From Chryseobacterium taiwanense (GTDB lineage Bacteria > Bacteroidota > Bacteroidia > Flavobacteriales > Weeksellaceae): 64,000 nt of DNA. Shown here piece after piece: positions 20,129 through 28,951 of the stretch. The stretch spans positions 186,001-250,000 of the forward strand of contig NZ_JWTA01000005.1 in assembly GCF_000813825.1 (NCBI RefSeq), in the 5' to 3' direction. The notes under the pieces are model-generated. The model was not told the origin of the DNA, made no database searches, and saw nothing but the letters and a program-made list of their open reading frames with translations. Position 1 is the stretch's first letter. Each line of letters opens with the position of its first letter. Position numbers and translations under genes: made by a program.

Positions 20129-20524
20129 TTATTTTCCAAAAAACATCCTGTCCTGTTTTCGCTGATCGTTGTAGATCACCTGAAAAGTTACAGGCATATT
20201 TTGATAAAGAAGCTTCCAATGTTGGATTTTTCCGTGTTTCTTAAAGCTTTCAAAAGATCTTACAAAGATGTTTTCGATGATGCTTTGTACATAAGAATCA
20301 CCATTTTTATAGATCATATCCATAAGTTTAATATGATGGGCAATGATGTTGACTTTCGATTCCTGTAAAAGTCTTTTTAAATAATTAATCGTTGCCTGAA
20401 TAACCCCTGCAAAATTATCCTGTGAAGACAATTGTGTGATTTCGTTTCGAAGAGGGGGGTAGAAAAATTTTAAATACTCCATAGCTGTTTTCTGATTGAT
20501 AGCTTGCATATTTACGTTCACCAT
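20129..20524 (-). CDS. Hypothetical helical protein (131 aa)
   Basis: A 131-residue soluble, mainly helical protein without a signal peptide. It contains IDxIYxKGDxYVQSIIENIFVRSF-like spacing (KLMDMIYKNGDSYVQSIIENIF), which recalls a small Bacteroidota family of uncharacterised proteins (DUF7674-like), but this is a weak resemblance. The first Met and a second Met five residues later (MVNVNMQAINQ) are both possible starts. It is convergent with the thioredoxin-like gene. No function is assigned. Confidence 0.6.
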   Translation of the reverse strand: MVNVNMQAINQKTAMEYLKFFYPPLRNEITQLSSQDNFAGVIQATINYLKRLLQESKVNIIAHHIKLMDMIYKNGDSYVQSIIENIFVRSFESFKKHGKIQHWKLLYQNMPVTFQVIYNDQRKQDRMFFGK

Positions 20525-20974
20525 AATTAATATTTTTCAAGTACCAATATTGCAGCGAAAAGTATACCAAGATAAAAGCGAAATAAATAATTAACTATTT
20601 TTTATAATCATGATAATATAGTGACCAAAAAATGACTTTAACATCTCTGTTTATGGAGGTTGCGTAATTTTTTCATTTTTTTATTTCGATGGTATTTTAA
20701 GATGTAAAATGTTGATTTCTAATTTAGTTTTGAATTTTCTGTTTTTCTTTGTTTTGTAATGAAACGGATGAAAAATGTAATGAAAATAATATGGCAGAAA
20801 TGAAAATTTGTCCTGAAAAAGTTCTGACAAATATGAAAAGCTATGACATGAAATCACTTTTAAATAGTTGAATTGAATTTTAATATCCTTAGCAAAATGA
20901 TAAGGTTTTCTCAAAATGAAAAACTGTGGAGTCTCTGAGATAATTAATATCTTTGCAATCCATAAAAATCGAAA
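20525..20974. other. 450-base intergenic region, largely featureless
   Basis: The region separates two divergent genes and is strongly A+T-rich. The only element seen is the -7-like TATCTTTG at 20948-20955 ahead of the nucleoid-associated protein gene. An ORF of 77 codons on the minus strand (20681-20914) shows no sign of being coding. Confidence 0.5.
20948..20955 (+). promoter_or_regulatory. -7 promoter element of the nucleoid-associated protein gene
   Basis: TATCTTTG fits TAnnTTTG and lies 20 bases before the start codon. The -33 position reads CTG rather than TTG. Confidence 0.5.
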
Positions 20975-21988
20975 ATGTTTTCAAAAATTATAGTACACAG
21001 AGTCGGAAATAAAATCAACGGAGAATCTTTAATGCTTTCTCAGGAAGAATTGCAGCTGGATGAAGGAATGGCAGAATTGCTGGAAAACTACTTTTTAGGT
21101 TCTTTCAAATCTGAAGAGACTTTCCATTTCTATAGTGATTCTTATTTGGTAAACAATCCTATTTACAGTGCTGTATCAGGAATTTTTGATGATAAAGCGA
21201 AATTTATCTGGGAATCTGAAAATATTGCCAAACACCTTTTTGAAGCAGCTGAAAACCCGAGAGTTCAGGGAGGAGAACTTTTTGTAGTGTATTTTGAAGA
21301 CGAAAGAGAAAGTGGTGAGAAAGTAGATAAAATAGGAATTTTTAAAACTGAAAAAAGAGAATCTTTCTTGAAGATTGCTCCTCAGGAAGAAAGTTTCGAA
21401 ATTGAAAAAGATATGGGAATCGGTTTATCTAAAATTGATAAAGCGGCTCTTATTTATAATAATGATAAAGAAACCGGGTACGTACTTTCTGTGGTTGACA
21501 ACAACAAAAATGGAGATATGTATTATTGGTTTGAAGATTTCTTAAAAGTGAAGCAGCGTGATGATGAATATTTTCACACCCAGGAAGCTTTAATGGTGTA
21601 TAAAGACTATATCACGAAGCAATTGCCTCAGGAATTTGAAGTTTCCAAAGCGGATCAGGCAGACTTTCTGAATAAATCAATCAATTTCTTTAAAGAAAAA
21701 GAAGAGTTTAAGCTGGATGAATTTGCCAATGAAGTATTGGGAGACGAGCATGTGATTGAAAGTTTTAATAATTTTAAAACCGATTATGAGCAGGATATGC
21801 AGATCAATATTGCAGAAGAGTTCCCTATTAGTGAGGCTGCAGTGAAAAAAACACAAAGACATTTCAAAAGTATCATTAAACTGGATAAAAACTTTCATAT
21901 CTATATTCACGGAGATCGCCAAAAGTTGGCTACAGGTGAAGATGAAAAAGGGAAATACTATATGTTGTATTTCGATAAAGAAGTTTAG
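20975..21988 (+). CDS. Nucleoid-associated protein (NdpA/YejK family)
   Basis: A 337-residue cytosolic protein of the 37-kDa nucleoid-associated (NdpA/YejK) family. The N-terminal region IIVHRVGNKINGE and ENPRVQGGELFVVYFED fit the family, as do the KIGIFKTEKRESFLKI segment and the C-terminal FKSIIKLDKNFHIYIHG. The biochemical role is unresolved; family members bind nucleoids or DNA. It has its own promoter element and is followed by two hairpins. Confidence 0.85.
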   Translation: MFSKIIVHRVGNKINGESLMLSQEELQLDEGMAELLENYFLGSFKSEETFHFYSDSYLVNNPIYSAVSGIFDDKAKFIWESENIAKHLFEAAENPRVQGGELFVVYFEDERESGEKVDKIGIFKTEKRESFLKIAPQEESFEIEKDMGIGLSKIDKAALIYNNDKETGYVLSVVDNNKNGDMYYWFEDFLKVKQRDDEYFHTQEALMVYKDYITKQLPQEFEVSKADQADFLNKSINFFKEKEEFKLDEFANEVLGDEHVIESFNNFKTDYEQDMQINIAEEFPISEAAVKKTQRHFKSIIKLDKNFHIYIHGDRQKLATGEDEKGKYYMLYFDKEV

Positions 21989-22055
21989 TACTTTTTTTAA
22001 AATTATTTCAGCTTTTCAAGCGATAGAAATTAATCCTATTTAGGTGACGAAAATA

Positions 22056-22090
22056 AAAATAACTCTAATCTTTCTGGTTAGAGTTATTTT
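22056..22090 (+). terminator. First of two hairpins with identical stems
   Basis: A 13-bp perfect stem (AAAATAACTCTAA / TTAGAGTTATTTT) with a nine-base loop and a T-rich 3' flank lies 68 bases after the nucleoid-associated gene. Confidence 0.75.
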
Positions 22091-22135
22091 GTGATTTTTT
22101 GTACTATTAAATAGCCATTTTTTATGAATTTGAAT

Positions 22136-22170
22136 AAAATAACTCTAATTTTATTTGTTAGAGTTATTTT
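22136..22170 (+). terminator. Second hairpin, same stem as the first
   Basis: The 13-bp stem at 22136-22148 / 22158-22170 is identical in sequence to that of the hairpin 80 bases upstream, while the loop differs. Confidence 0.7.
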
Positions 22171-22274
22171 GCTTTTAATTTAAATAAATCCTTTATTGGT
22201 GGTGTTTGTATTGATTTTTTAAATTTTATTTTTAAAAAAGTTAAAAATTTTATTATCGTATTGTTTTTTTGTTA

Positions 22275-22282
22275 TACATTTG
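22275..22282 (+). promoter_or_regulatory. -7 promoter element ahead of the repeated leader
   Basis: TACATTTG matches TAnnTTTG. It would start transcription near 22289, giving a 5' leader of about 450 bases before the SprB-repeat gene. Confidence 0.55.
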
Positions 22283-22299
22283 TCTAAATAAAACAACTA

Positions 22300-22741
22300 A
22301 TGCCGATGAAAAATGAATATTTAAATAACAATTTCTTAGAATAATACCTTTCTGAGATTTTTGTGAGATACGACTATAACTTCCCCAATTTTCTTATTTG
22401 CTGATTCAATTGATAAGGTCTTTTGGCTTGTTGATTCAATAAGATTATGGCGTTATATGAATACCATCGTAAAAGATTTACCTTTCTATACTTTATTTCG
22501 TTGTGAACTCTTAATAATGAAGACAATGAAAAATTACTACTTAAGCAGGCATTTTAACGGCCTCATTTCCGAGATTTTATAAGAGATGACTATAATGTCA
22601 ATTCAATTTTTTTATTTCCGGGCTCAATAAACTCATTTCTTGCTGTTTGTGGGCTCAATAAAGTTGTTATGGAATTATAGATGATTTCTGCTGAAGATTT
22701 TCTTCTGCTATGTATTCGAAAAGAATTTAAATCTTAATTCA
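22300..22741 (+). repeat. Tandemly duplicated leader with short ORFs upstream of the SprB-repeat gene
   Basis: Two diverged copies, about 217-220 bases apart, share an ATG with a similar short peptide (MKNEYLNNNF at 22306; MKNYYLSRHF at 22526). They also share a GAGATTTT...GACTATAA block (22354 and 22571). Each has a pair of direct repeats 30-31 bases apart: TGATTCAAT at 22402 and 22432, and GGGCTCAATAAA at 22620 and 22651. The short ORFs end at 22344 and 22582. The next ATG in the series is the true gene start at 22742. It may be a regulatory leader or debris of tandem gene copies. Confidence 0.65.
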
Positions 22742-25498
22742 ATGAAAACAATTAAACTCATTCAAAATACGTGTAAATTTCTTATTTTCATGTTTTTGCT
22801 CATATTCACGGGGAATAGTATTTCTGCACAGAATTGTCAGGGAAAAACGTTAACCATTGGAGGTTGGGGAGCTCCCAATACTTCTAATCCTAATGTGAGC
22901 TATCTATATGCAAACTTCAACGGTGCATTTCCTAATGGTGTTGTGGTAGGATGTGTAGGAGGAAAAACTCTTTCATTAACTTCACCACAAGCTATTACAG
23001 ATTTTCTCCCTTCCGGAGGAACGGCTTCTCCTTTAAATAATAATTATGTTAATCCAGGATCCGGCTATAGCAATGTGTTAGCTGGTCAATTGGTTGCAGT
23101 AATGCTTGCAGTAGGATTTGATAATTATGATGAAGGATTTTCGTCTGCTACTGCCAATTTAGCAGATTTTGTATTTGTTTCAGGTCCTTTTCAGGGAATG
23201 ACAGTATCTCAGTTTTTAGCTTTGGCTAATAACTTTATGGGAGGCTGTGGAACATCTCAATATTCTGCAACACAATTTAATGATGCAGCTGCAGCTATTA
23301 ATCTGAATTATGATGAAGGAAATGTAGATCTTGGATATCTTTCCTGCTGTTCTTTAAAAATTCATGTTTCTTATGATCCTATTCTATGTCATGGAGGAAC
23401 AACCACTGTGCATGTAACAGCAACAGGTGGGTCTTCAAATGTACAGGGGGTAGGAGATTTTGTGGTAGGTGCGGGAACTCATAATTTTACAGTTTCCGAC
23501 GGAAATTGTTCAGACAGTACTTCTATTGTAATAGGAGAACCTCCTTTATTAACTGTAAATATCGGAAATACGCCAGTTTTATGTCATGGCGGACTTTCTA
23601 CCTTAACAGCTAATGTAAGCGGAGGAACGGGAAGCTATACTTATTTATGGTCTAATGGAGCAATGACTCCAAGTATTCAGGTTCTTGCGGGTACCTATTC
23701 TGTAACTGTTACCGATCAGAATTCATGTTCAAAAACTGCTTCAGTTACGGTTTCTGAACCTGAACAATTGATGGTTAGTATTGGAAGTACTCCTATTTTA
23801 TGTCATGGTGGAATGTCTACCTTAACGGCTAATGCAAGTGGGGGAACAGGAAGTTACAGCTATTTATGGTCAAACGGTGAAATGACTCCAAGTATTCAGG
23901 TTCTTGCCGGTACGTATTCAGTAACTGTTACGGATCAAAATGGATGTACTGCCTCAGCTTCGGTTACTATGACAGAGCCTGAAGAACTACTTGCAAGTAT
24001 TGAAAGTACTCCAATTCTATGTCATGGTGGTCTTTCTACTTTAACGGTGAATGCAAGTGGAGGAACAGGAAGTTATAGTTACTTATGGTCTAATGGAGCA
24101 ACTACTCCTAGTATTCAGGTTCTTGCCGGTACTTATTCAGTGACTGTGACTGATGAGAATTCATGTTCAAAAACTGTTTCCGTTACGATTACAGAGCCTG
24201 AAAAATTAATGGTCAATATTGATAGTACTCCGATTTTATGTAATGGTGGAATGTCAACATTAACGGCCAATGCAAGTGGAGGAACAGGAAGTTACAGCTA
24301 TTTATGGTCAAACGGAGCCATGACTCCAAGTATTCAGGTTCTTGCCGGTACGTATTCAGTAACGGTAACGGATCAAAACGCTTGTAGTGCTTCGGCTTCA
24401 ATTACGATTACACAACCGGAAGCTTTAGGATTAATCATTAATAAAAGTGATGTTACCTGTGTAGGTGGAACGGCTTCGGTAAGTGCTAATGTAACGGGAG
24501 GTACTCCGGCTTATTCATACTTATGGTCAAACGGAGCTACCGCTCAAACAGTCAATCTACCGGTGGGCAATTTCTCTGTAACAGTGACAGATTCTAATGG
24601 TTGTACCATTTCTCAGTCATTTGAAGTTAAGCTACTTACTTGTAATGGCTTTACGACTGTTACACAAGGAGGATGGGGAGCAAAAGCATCCGGAAACAAC
24701 TGGGGTGCATACCGTGACTTGAATTTTGCAGCAGCATTCCCTATTGGTTTAACAATTGGTGCCGGAAGCAGATTCTTGAAATTGACTACTGCAAAAGCGG
24801 TAGATGATTTCTTACCAAGTGGAACAACAGCTAGAGCATTAAATGCCGGAACTCTTGTTAATCCTGGAAGTGGTTATAAAAATGTATTAGCAGGACAAGT
24901 TGTTGCGTTGACTCTTAACCTTAGATTTGATCAGGTGAACCCTTCATTCTCCTCTTCATCCACATGGTTAGGTGATCTTATTGTCATCTCCGGAACATTT
25001 ACTGGCTGGACTGTCAGTCAGGTATTAGCAGAAGCGAATAATGTTTTAGGAGGAGTAGCATCAAGTTATTCTGCAGATCAAATGAATTCGATTGTTGATG
25101 CTATTAATAATAATTATGATAATGGAACTGTGAATTTAGGAATGTTAGGTTGTCCTTGTGCATCTTCTCCTACCAGACCGTTGGAAAGAAATTCTGCGGA
25201 AAACGGAGTTTCATTGAGTAAACCTGATATGGCTGTGAATGATGATGCTAAAGTATATCCTAACCCAACAAGGGGAGAAATCAACCTTAGTTTTGAAAAT
25301 AATGAAGGAGGAAATGTAAGTGCCTATTTATTCAACTCTAGCGGAAGAATGGTAGCGGATTTAAGTAGAAATATTTCTAGAAACGGAAACAGAGTAATGA
25401 TTAATTATCAAAACTATAGTTTACTGGAAGGTATTTATATTTTAACCGTAAAAGCTTCTAAGTTTGAAAAATCATATAAAATTATAATAAGAAAATAG
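22742..25498 (+). CDS. SprB-repeat surface protein with two flanking homologous domains and T9SS signal
   Basis: A 918-residue exported adhesin-like protein. After a signal peptide (ending ISAQ) lies a domain of about 190 residues beginning TLTIGGWGAPN (with FLPSGGTASPLNNNYVNPGSG and VLAGQLVAVMLAVGFD). Next come about six SprB-type repeats: four near-identical units plus a degenerate one on each side. Units carry CHGGxSTLTANxSGGTGSY and YLWSNGAMTPS. A second copy of the ~190-residue domain follows (TQGGWGAKASG, FLPSGTTARALN, VLAGQVVALTLNLRFD), then a type A T9SS sorting domain (YPNPTRGEINLSF...). Likely surface exposed through T9SS. SprB itself is a gliding adhesin, but a gliding role here is only an inference. 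Confidence 0.85.
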   Translation: MKTIKLIQNTCKFLIFMFLLIFTGNSISAQNCQGKTLTIGGWGAPNTSNPNVSYLYANFNGAFPNGVVVGCVGGKTLSLTSPQAITDFLPSGGTASPLNNNYVNPGSGYSNVLAGQLVAVMLAVGFDNYDEGFSSATANLADFVFVSGPFQGMTVSQFLALANNFMGGCGTSQYSATQFNDAAAAINLNYDEGNVDLGYLSCCSLKIHVSYDPILCHGGTTTVHVTATGGSSNVQGVGDFVVGAGTHNFTVSDGNCSDSTSIVIGEPPLLTVNIGNTPVLCHGGLSTLTANVSGGTGSYTYLWSNGAMTPSIQVLAGTYSVTVTDQNSCSKTASVTVSEPEQLMVSIGSTPILCHGGMSTLTANASGGTGSYSYLWSNGEMTPSIQVLAGTYSVTVTDQNGCTASASVTMTEPEELLASIESTPILCHGGLSTLTVNASGGTGSYSYLWSNGATTPSIQVLAGTYSVTVTDENSCSKTVSVTITEPEKLMVNIDSTPILCNGGMSTLTANASGGTGSYSYLWSNGAMTPSIQVLAGTYSVTVTDQNACSASASITITQPEALGLIINKSDVTCVGGTASVSANVTGGTPAYSYLWSNGATAQTVNLPVGNFSVTVTDSNGCTISQSFEVKLLTCNGFTTVTQGGWGAKASGNNWGAYRDLNFAAAFPIGLTIGAGSRFLKLTTAKAVDDFLPSGTTARALNAGTLVNPGSGYKNVLAGQVVALTLNLRFDQVNPSFSSSSTWLGDLIVISGTFTGWTVSQVLAEANNVLGGVASSYSADQMNSIVDAINNNYDNGTVNLGMLGCPCASSPTRPLERNSAENGVSLSKPDMAVNDDAKVYPNPTRGEINLSFENNEGGNVSAYLFNSSGRMVADLSRNISRNGNRVMINYQNYSLLEGIYILTVKASKFEKSYKIIIRK
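23549..24641 (+). repeat. In-gene SprB repeats, 219-bp period
   Basis: The conserved TGTxATGG block recurs at 23582, 23801, 24020 and 24239, and a diverged copy begins at 24458. The spacing is exactly 219 bases (73 codons). The near identity of the middle copies suggests recent homogenisation. Confidence 0.9.
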
Positions 25499-25528
25499 TT
25501 CTTATTATTCTACAATTCAGTTTTATGG

Positions 25529-25557
25529 AACCCTCTGGAAATACAGAGGGTTTTTTT
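25529..25557 (+). terminator. Terminator of the SprB-repeat gene
   Basis: The stem CCCTCTG / CAGAGGG (extended by AA/TT) is followed by seven T. It sits just before the convergent sdhB gene. Confidence 0.9.
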
Positions 25558-25564
25558 ATAGGAT

Positions 25565-26314
25565 TTACTTTTTATTAAAAAACAATGCTCTGCTGTATTC
25601 GTAATTCATTCTGTCGATGTTCAGTACGGAAATTCCCTGTGGACATTCAACTTCACAGGCTTCGGTATTGGAGCAGTGACCGAAATGTTCGGAATCCATC
25701 TGCTGAACCATACTGAGAACACGTTCACTTCGTTCCTCTTTCCCTTGAGGAAGCAAAACCATATGCGTAATTTTTGCTGAGGTAAACAAAGCGGCACTTC
25801 CGTTTTTACACGTTGCTACACAGGCTCCACAGCCGATACAGGCGGCAGAATCAAAAGCTTCTTCCGCAATCTGATGGGTGATGGCAATTGCTGTAGCATC
25901 GGGTGCTTGTCCTGTATTTACTGAAATATAACCTCCCGAAGAAATAATTCTGTCAAAAGCAGAACGGTCAACTTTCAAATCTTTTTTCACAGGAAAAGCA
26001 GAAGCTCTGAAAGGTTCAATCACAATAGTTTGTCCGTCTTTGAAAGAACGTAAATGAAGCTGGCAAGTAGTTGTATGTTTCAATGGTCCGTGAGCGAGGC
26101 CGTTGATCATCATTCCGCATTGTCCGCAGATTCCTTCACGACAATCGTGATCAAACTCTACCGGTTCTTCACCTTCAACAATCAGTTTTTCATTCAAGGT
26201 ATCCAGCATTTCCAGAAAAGACATATGAGGATTTAAATCTTTCAAATCATAATTTACGAGTTTTCCTTTGCTTTGATGGTCTTTCTGTCTCCATATTTTC
26301 AGATGTAAATTCAT
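25565..26314 (-). CDS. sdhB: Succinate dehydrogenase/fumarate reductase iron-sulfur subunit
   Basis: A 249-residue iron-sulfur subunit of complex II, passing electrons from the flavoprotein to quinone. The [2Fe-2S] ligands lie in CREGICGQCGMMI and a later TTTC; [4Fe-4S] and [3Fe-4S] ligands lie in CIGCGACVATC and CSNTEACEVECPQGI. The HFGHCSNTEAC spacing is typical of the Bacteroidota type B enzyme. It is the last gene of a minus-strand cluster, 35 bases after sdhA. Confidence 0.95.
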   Translation of the reverse strand: MNLHLKIWRQKDHQSKGKLVNYDLKDLNPHMSFLEMLDTLNEKLIVEGEEPVEFDHDCREGICGQCGMMINGLAHGPLKHTTTCQLHLRSFKDGQTIVIEPFRASAFPVKKDLKVDRSAFDRIISSGGYISVNTGQAPDATAIAITHQIAEEAFDSAACIGCGACVATCKNGSAALFTSAKITHMVLLPQGKEERSERVLSMVQQMDSEHFGHCSNTEACEVECPQGISVLNIDRMNYEYSRALFFNKK

Positions 26315-26349
26315 AATTTTTGCGTTTTTGGAGTTAAGTGAAATAAACT

Positions 26350-28266
26350 TTATTTATAGCTTCTTACAGTTGGCTGTATTTCTTCAAAAGTCAAAGGCTC
26401 TTTTACGAGCTCAGGCTCATTATTTTCGCCAGTCCAGTTCCATGCAGAAATGAACTGAAACTCGTTGTCGTTTCTTAAAGCTTCTCCGTCCGGAGTTTGG
26501 AATTCTTCACGGAAATGGGCTCCACAAGATTCATTTCGGGTGAGAGCATCATAACACATTAATTCCCCAATTTCAAAATAATCGGCAACACGACCTGCTT
26601 TTTCTAGTTCCGTATTCATTGTCTCGCCTTGCCCTGAAACTTTTACACCTTTATAAAATTCCTGTTTCAGTTTTCGGATTTCATCAATGGCGTATTTTAG
26701 TCCTTTTTCATTTCGGGCTAAACCGCAATAATCATAAAGGAGCTTTCCTAAAGTTCTATGGTAATAATCAACCGTTTTTGTTCCGTTGATAGAAATAAAA
26801 TCTTTGATTTGTTGTTTGACATGGTTTTCAGCTTTTTCAAATTCAATAGTATCCGTAGAAATTTTTCCGGTGTGGATTTCATTAGATAAATAATTGGCAA
26901 TCGTGTAAGGTGCGATGAAATATCCGTCAACAGAGGCTTGAAGTAGAGAATTTGCTCCCAATCGATTAGCGCCGTGATCTGCAAAGTTTGCTTCTCCCAA
27001 TGCAAATAAACCCGGAATGGTAGTCATTAATTCATAATCTACCCAAAGTCCACCCATGGAAAAATGTGCGGAAGGAGAAATCATCATAGGTTCTTTATAA
27101 GCATCATATCCCGTGATTTTAAGATACATATCAAATAAATTTCCATATTTCTCCTGAATTTTGTCTTTTCCCTGCTCGTTAATGGCTTTAGAAAAATCAA
27201 GATATACCGCATTTTTTAAAGGGCCGATTCCGAATCCGGCGTCTATTCTTTCTTTGGCAGCTCTTGATGAAATATCTCTTGGTGCCAGATTTCCAAAAGC
27301 CGGATATCGTCTTTCCAGATAATAATCTCTTTCCTCTTCAGGAATATCGTTGGGTTTTCTGGTTTCGTTTTCTTTTAGAGGAACCCAGATTCTCCCGTCA
27401 TTTCGCAAAGATTCAGACATCAAAGTCAATTTTGATTGGTAATCACCGGATTGTGGAAGTGAAGTAGGGTGTACCTGAATCCAGCTGGGAGAAGCCATTA
27501 AAGCTCCTTTTTTATGCGCTCTCCAAATGGCAGAACCATTGCAGCCCATGGCGAGAGTTGATAAATAATAAATTTTTCCGTAACCACCTGTTGCTAAAAC
27601 AACAACATGCGCGGAGTGTCTTTCAATCTCTCCGGTATCCAGATTTCTTACGATAATTCCTCTGGCTTTACCGTCTATGACAACTAAATCCAACATTTCG
27701 TGTCTTGAAAATAACTGTACAGTTTTCTTTCCGACCTGTCTCATTAAAGCTTGATAAGCTCCCAAAAGCAATTGTTGCCCGGTTTGTCCTCTTGCATAAA
27801 ACGTTCGGCTCACCTGAACACCACCAAAAGAACGGTTATTCAGATACCCTCCATATTCTCTTGCAAAGGGAACGCCTTGTGCAACAGCTTGGTCAATAAG
27901 ATTGAGAGAACATTCTGCCATTCTGTACACATTGGCTTCACGGGCTCTGAAATCTCCTCCTTTTAAAGTATCAACAAACATACGGTAAACGCTGTCGTCA
28001 TCATTTTTATAATTTTTGGCAGCATTTACACCACCTTGAGCGGCTACAGAATGGGCTCTTCTCGGGCTATCCTGGAAACAAAATGATTTTACATTATATC
28101 CCATTTCGCCCAACGATGCAGCTACCGAGCTTCCTGCTAATCCAGTTCCGACTACGATAACATCTAATTTTTTTCGGTTGGCAGGATTGACAAGCTTGGC
28201 TGTTTTTTTATAGTTGTCCCATTTTTTCTCTAGAGGTCCTTCCGGTATTTTTGAATTTAAAATCAT
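26350..28266 (-). CDS. sdhA: Succinate dehydrogenase/fumarate reductase flavoprotein subunit
   Basis: A 638-residue flavoprotein of complex II that oxidises succinate to fumarate. The FAD dinucleotide motif [14 protein letters not shown] is near residue 40. [17 protein letters not shown] contains the His that usually carries covalent [30 protein letters not shown] and [11 protein letters not shown] are substrate and FAD-site motifs. Order in the minus strand is sdhC-sdhA-sdhB with 11- and 35-base gaps. Confidence 0.96.
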   Translation of the reverse strand: MILNSKIPEGPLEKKWDNYKKTAKLVNPANRKKLDVIVVGTGLAGSSVAASLGEMGYNVKSFCFQDSPRRAHSVAAQGGVNAAKNYKNDDDSVYRMFVDTLKGGDFRAREANVYRMAECSLNLIDQAVAQGVPFAREYGGYLNNRSFGGVQVSRTFYARGQTGQQLLLGAYQALMRQVGKKTVQLFSRHEMLDLVVIDGKARGIIVRNLDTGEIERHSAHVVVLATGGYGKIYYLSTLAMGCNGSAIWRAHKKGALMASPSWIQVHPTSLPQSGDYQSKLTLMSESLRNDGRIWVPLKENETRKPNDIPEEERDYYLERRYPAFGNLAPRDISSRAAKERIDAGFGIGPLKNAVYLDFSKAINEQGKDKIQEKYGNLFDMYLKITGYDAYKEPMMISPSAHFSMGGLWVDYELMTTIPGLFALGEANFADHGANRLGANSLLQASVDGYFIAPYTIANYLSNEIHTGKISTDTIEFEKAENHVKQQIKDFISINGTKTVDYYHRTLGKLLYDYCGLARNEKGLKYAIDEIRKLKQEFYKGVKVSGQGETMNTELEKAGRVADYFEIGELMCYDALTRNESCGAHFREEFQTPDGEALRNDNEFQFISAWNWTGENNEPELVKEPLTFEEIQPTVRSYK

Positions 28267-28277
28267 GATTTTTCAAT

Positions 28278-28934
28278 TTAGCGGTAAGTGAAGAATATAT
28301 AAATCGGCATTAAAGCAAATCCGGTACTGATGATGACTGAATAAGCTATTCCAATAGTTTTGAACCATCTTACAAACTTCGGATGAAATAATCCTAAGGT
28401 TCTGATCGCGCTGTAAATTCCGTGAATTAAATGATAGCATAAGGCGATCATTGAAATGATGTAAATCACAACGTACCACCATTCTTTAAAAACAGTGACA
28501 ACTAAAATATATAAGTCTTTGTTTCCGTTTTCATCAATCGGGGGATTTCCAAATTTGTAGACATACCAGAAGTTTTGGAAATGAATGACCAGGAAAATTA
28601 AAATTAATGTTCCTAAAATTCCCATATTTCTAGAATACCATTTGCTGGCTCTTCCGCGATGGTCGGATTGGTAATTTCCTCCTGATTTTTTATTTTTTAA
28701 AGTAATGATAAGTCCATCCACAGCATGAAGGATAATACTTAGATACAAAATATAAGAAACCAGTTTGATAACGATGTTTCCTGACAGAAAGTGCGAATAC
28801 GCATTAAATTGAAGATGCGCCTGTTCCTGCGGTAAAAAAAGCTGAAGATTTCCTAAGAAATGGATCAACAGGAAGAAGCTCAGGAAAAGCCCTGTAAAAC
28901 ACATCCACATTTTTCTTGACAATGTTGACAGCAT
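28278..28934 (-). CDS. sdhC: Succinate dehydrogenase cytochrome b subunit
   Basis: A 218-residue single-chain membrane anchor of a type B complex II (b558-like), with five hydrophobic segments and His residues placed to bind haem (in FLLIHFLGN, IILHAVDGL, LVIHFQNFW and YHLIHGIYS). No separate SdhD exists in the cluster, as expected for type B enzymes. It binds quinone and haem and anchors SdhAB in the inner membrane. The start ATG lies 17 bases downstream of the symporter stop codon. Confidence 0.92.
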   Translation of the reverse strand: MLSTLSRKMWMCFTGLFLSFFLLIHFLGNLQLFLPQEQAHLQFNAYSHFLSGNIVIKLVSYILYLSIILHAVDGLIITLKNKKSGGNYQSDHRGRASKWYSRNMGILGTLILIFLVIHFQNFWYVYKFGNPPIDENGNKDLYILVVTVFKEWWYVVIYIISMIALCYHLIHGIYSAIRTLGLFHPKFVRWFKTIGIAYSVIISTGFALMPIYIFFTYR

Positions 28935-28951
28935 ACTTTTTCATTTTTAAA

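Noticed and set aside
20681..20914. 77-codon minus-strand ORF in the intergenic region before the nucleoid-associated protein gene
   Set aside because: Low-complexity, Phe/Lys/His-rich sequence without domain, signal or upstream context; no support as coding.
23549..24641. Regular 219-bp repeats considered as a CRISPR-like array
   Set aside because: They are in-frame protein repeats (SprB type) inside one coding sequence, with no short direct repeats or spacers.
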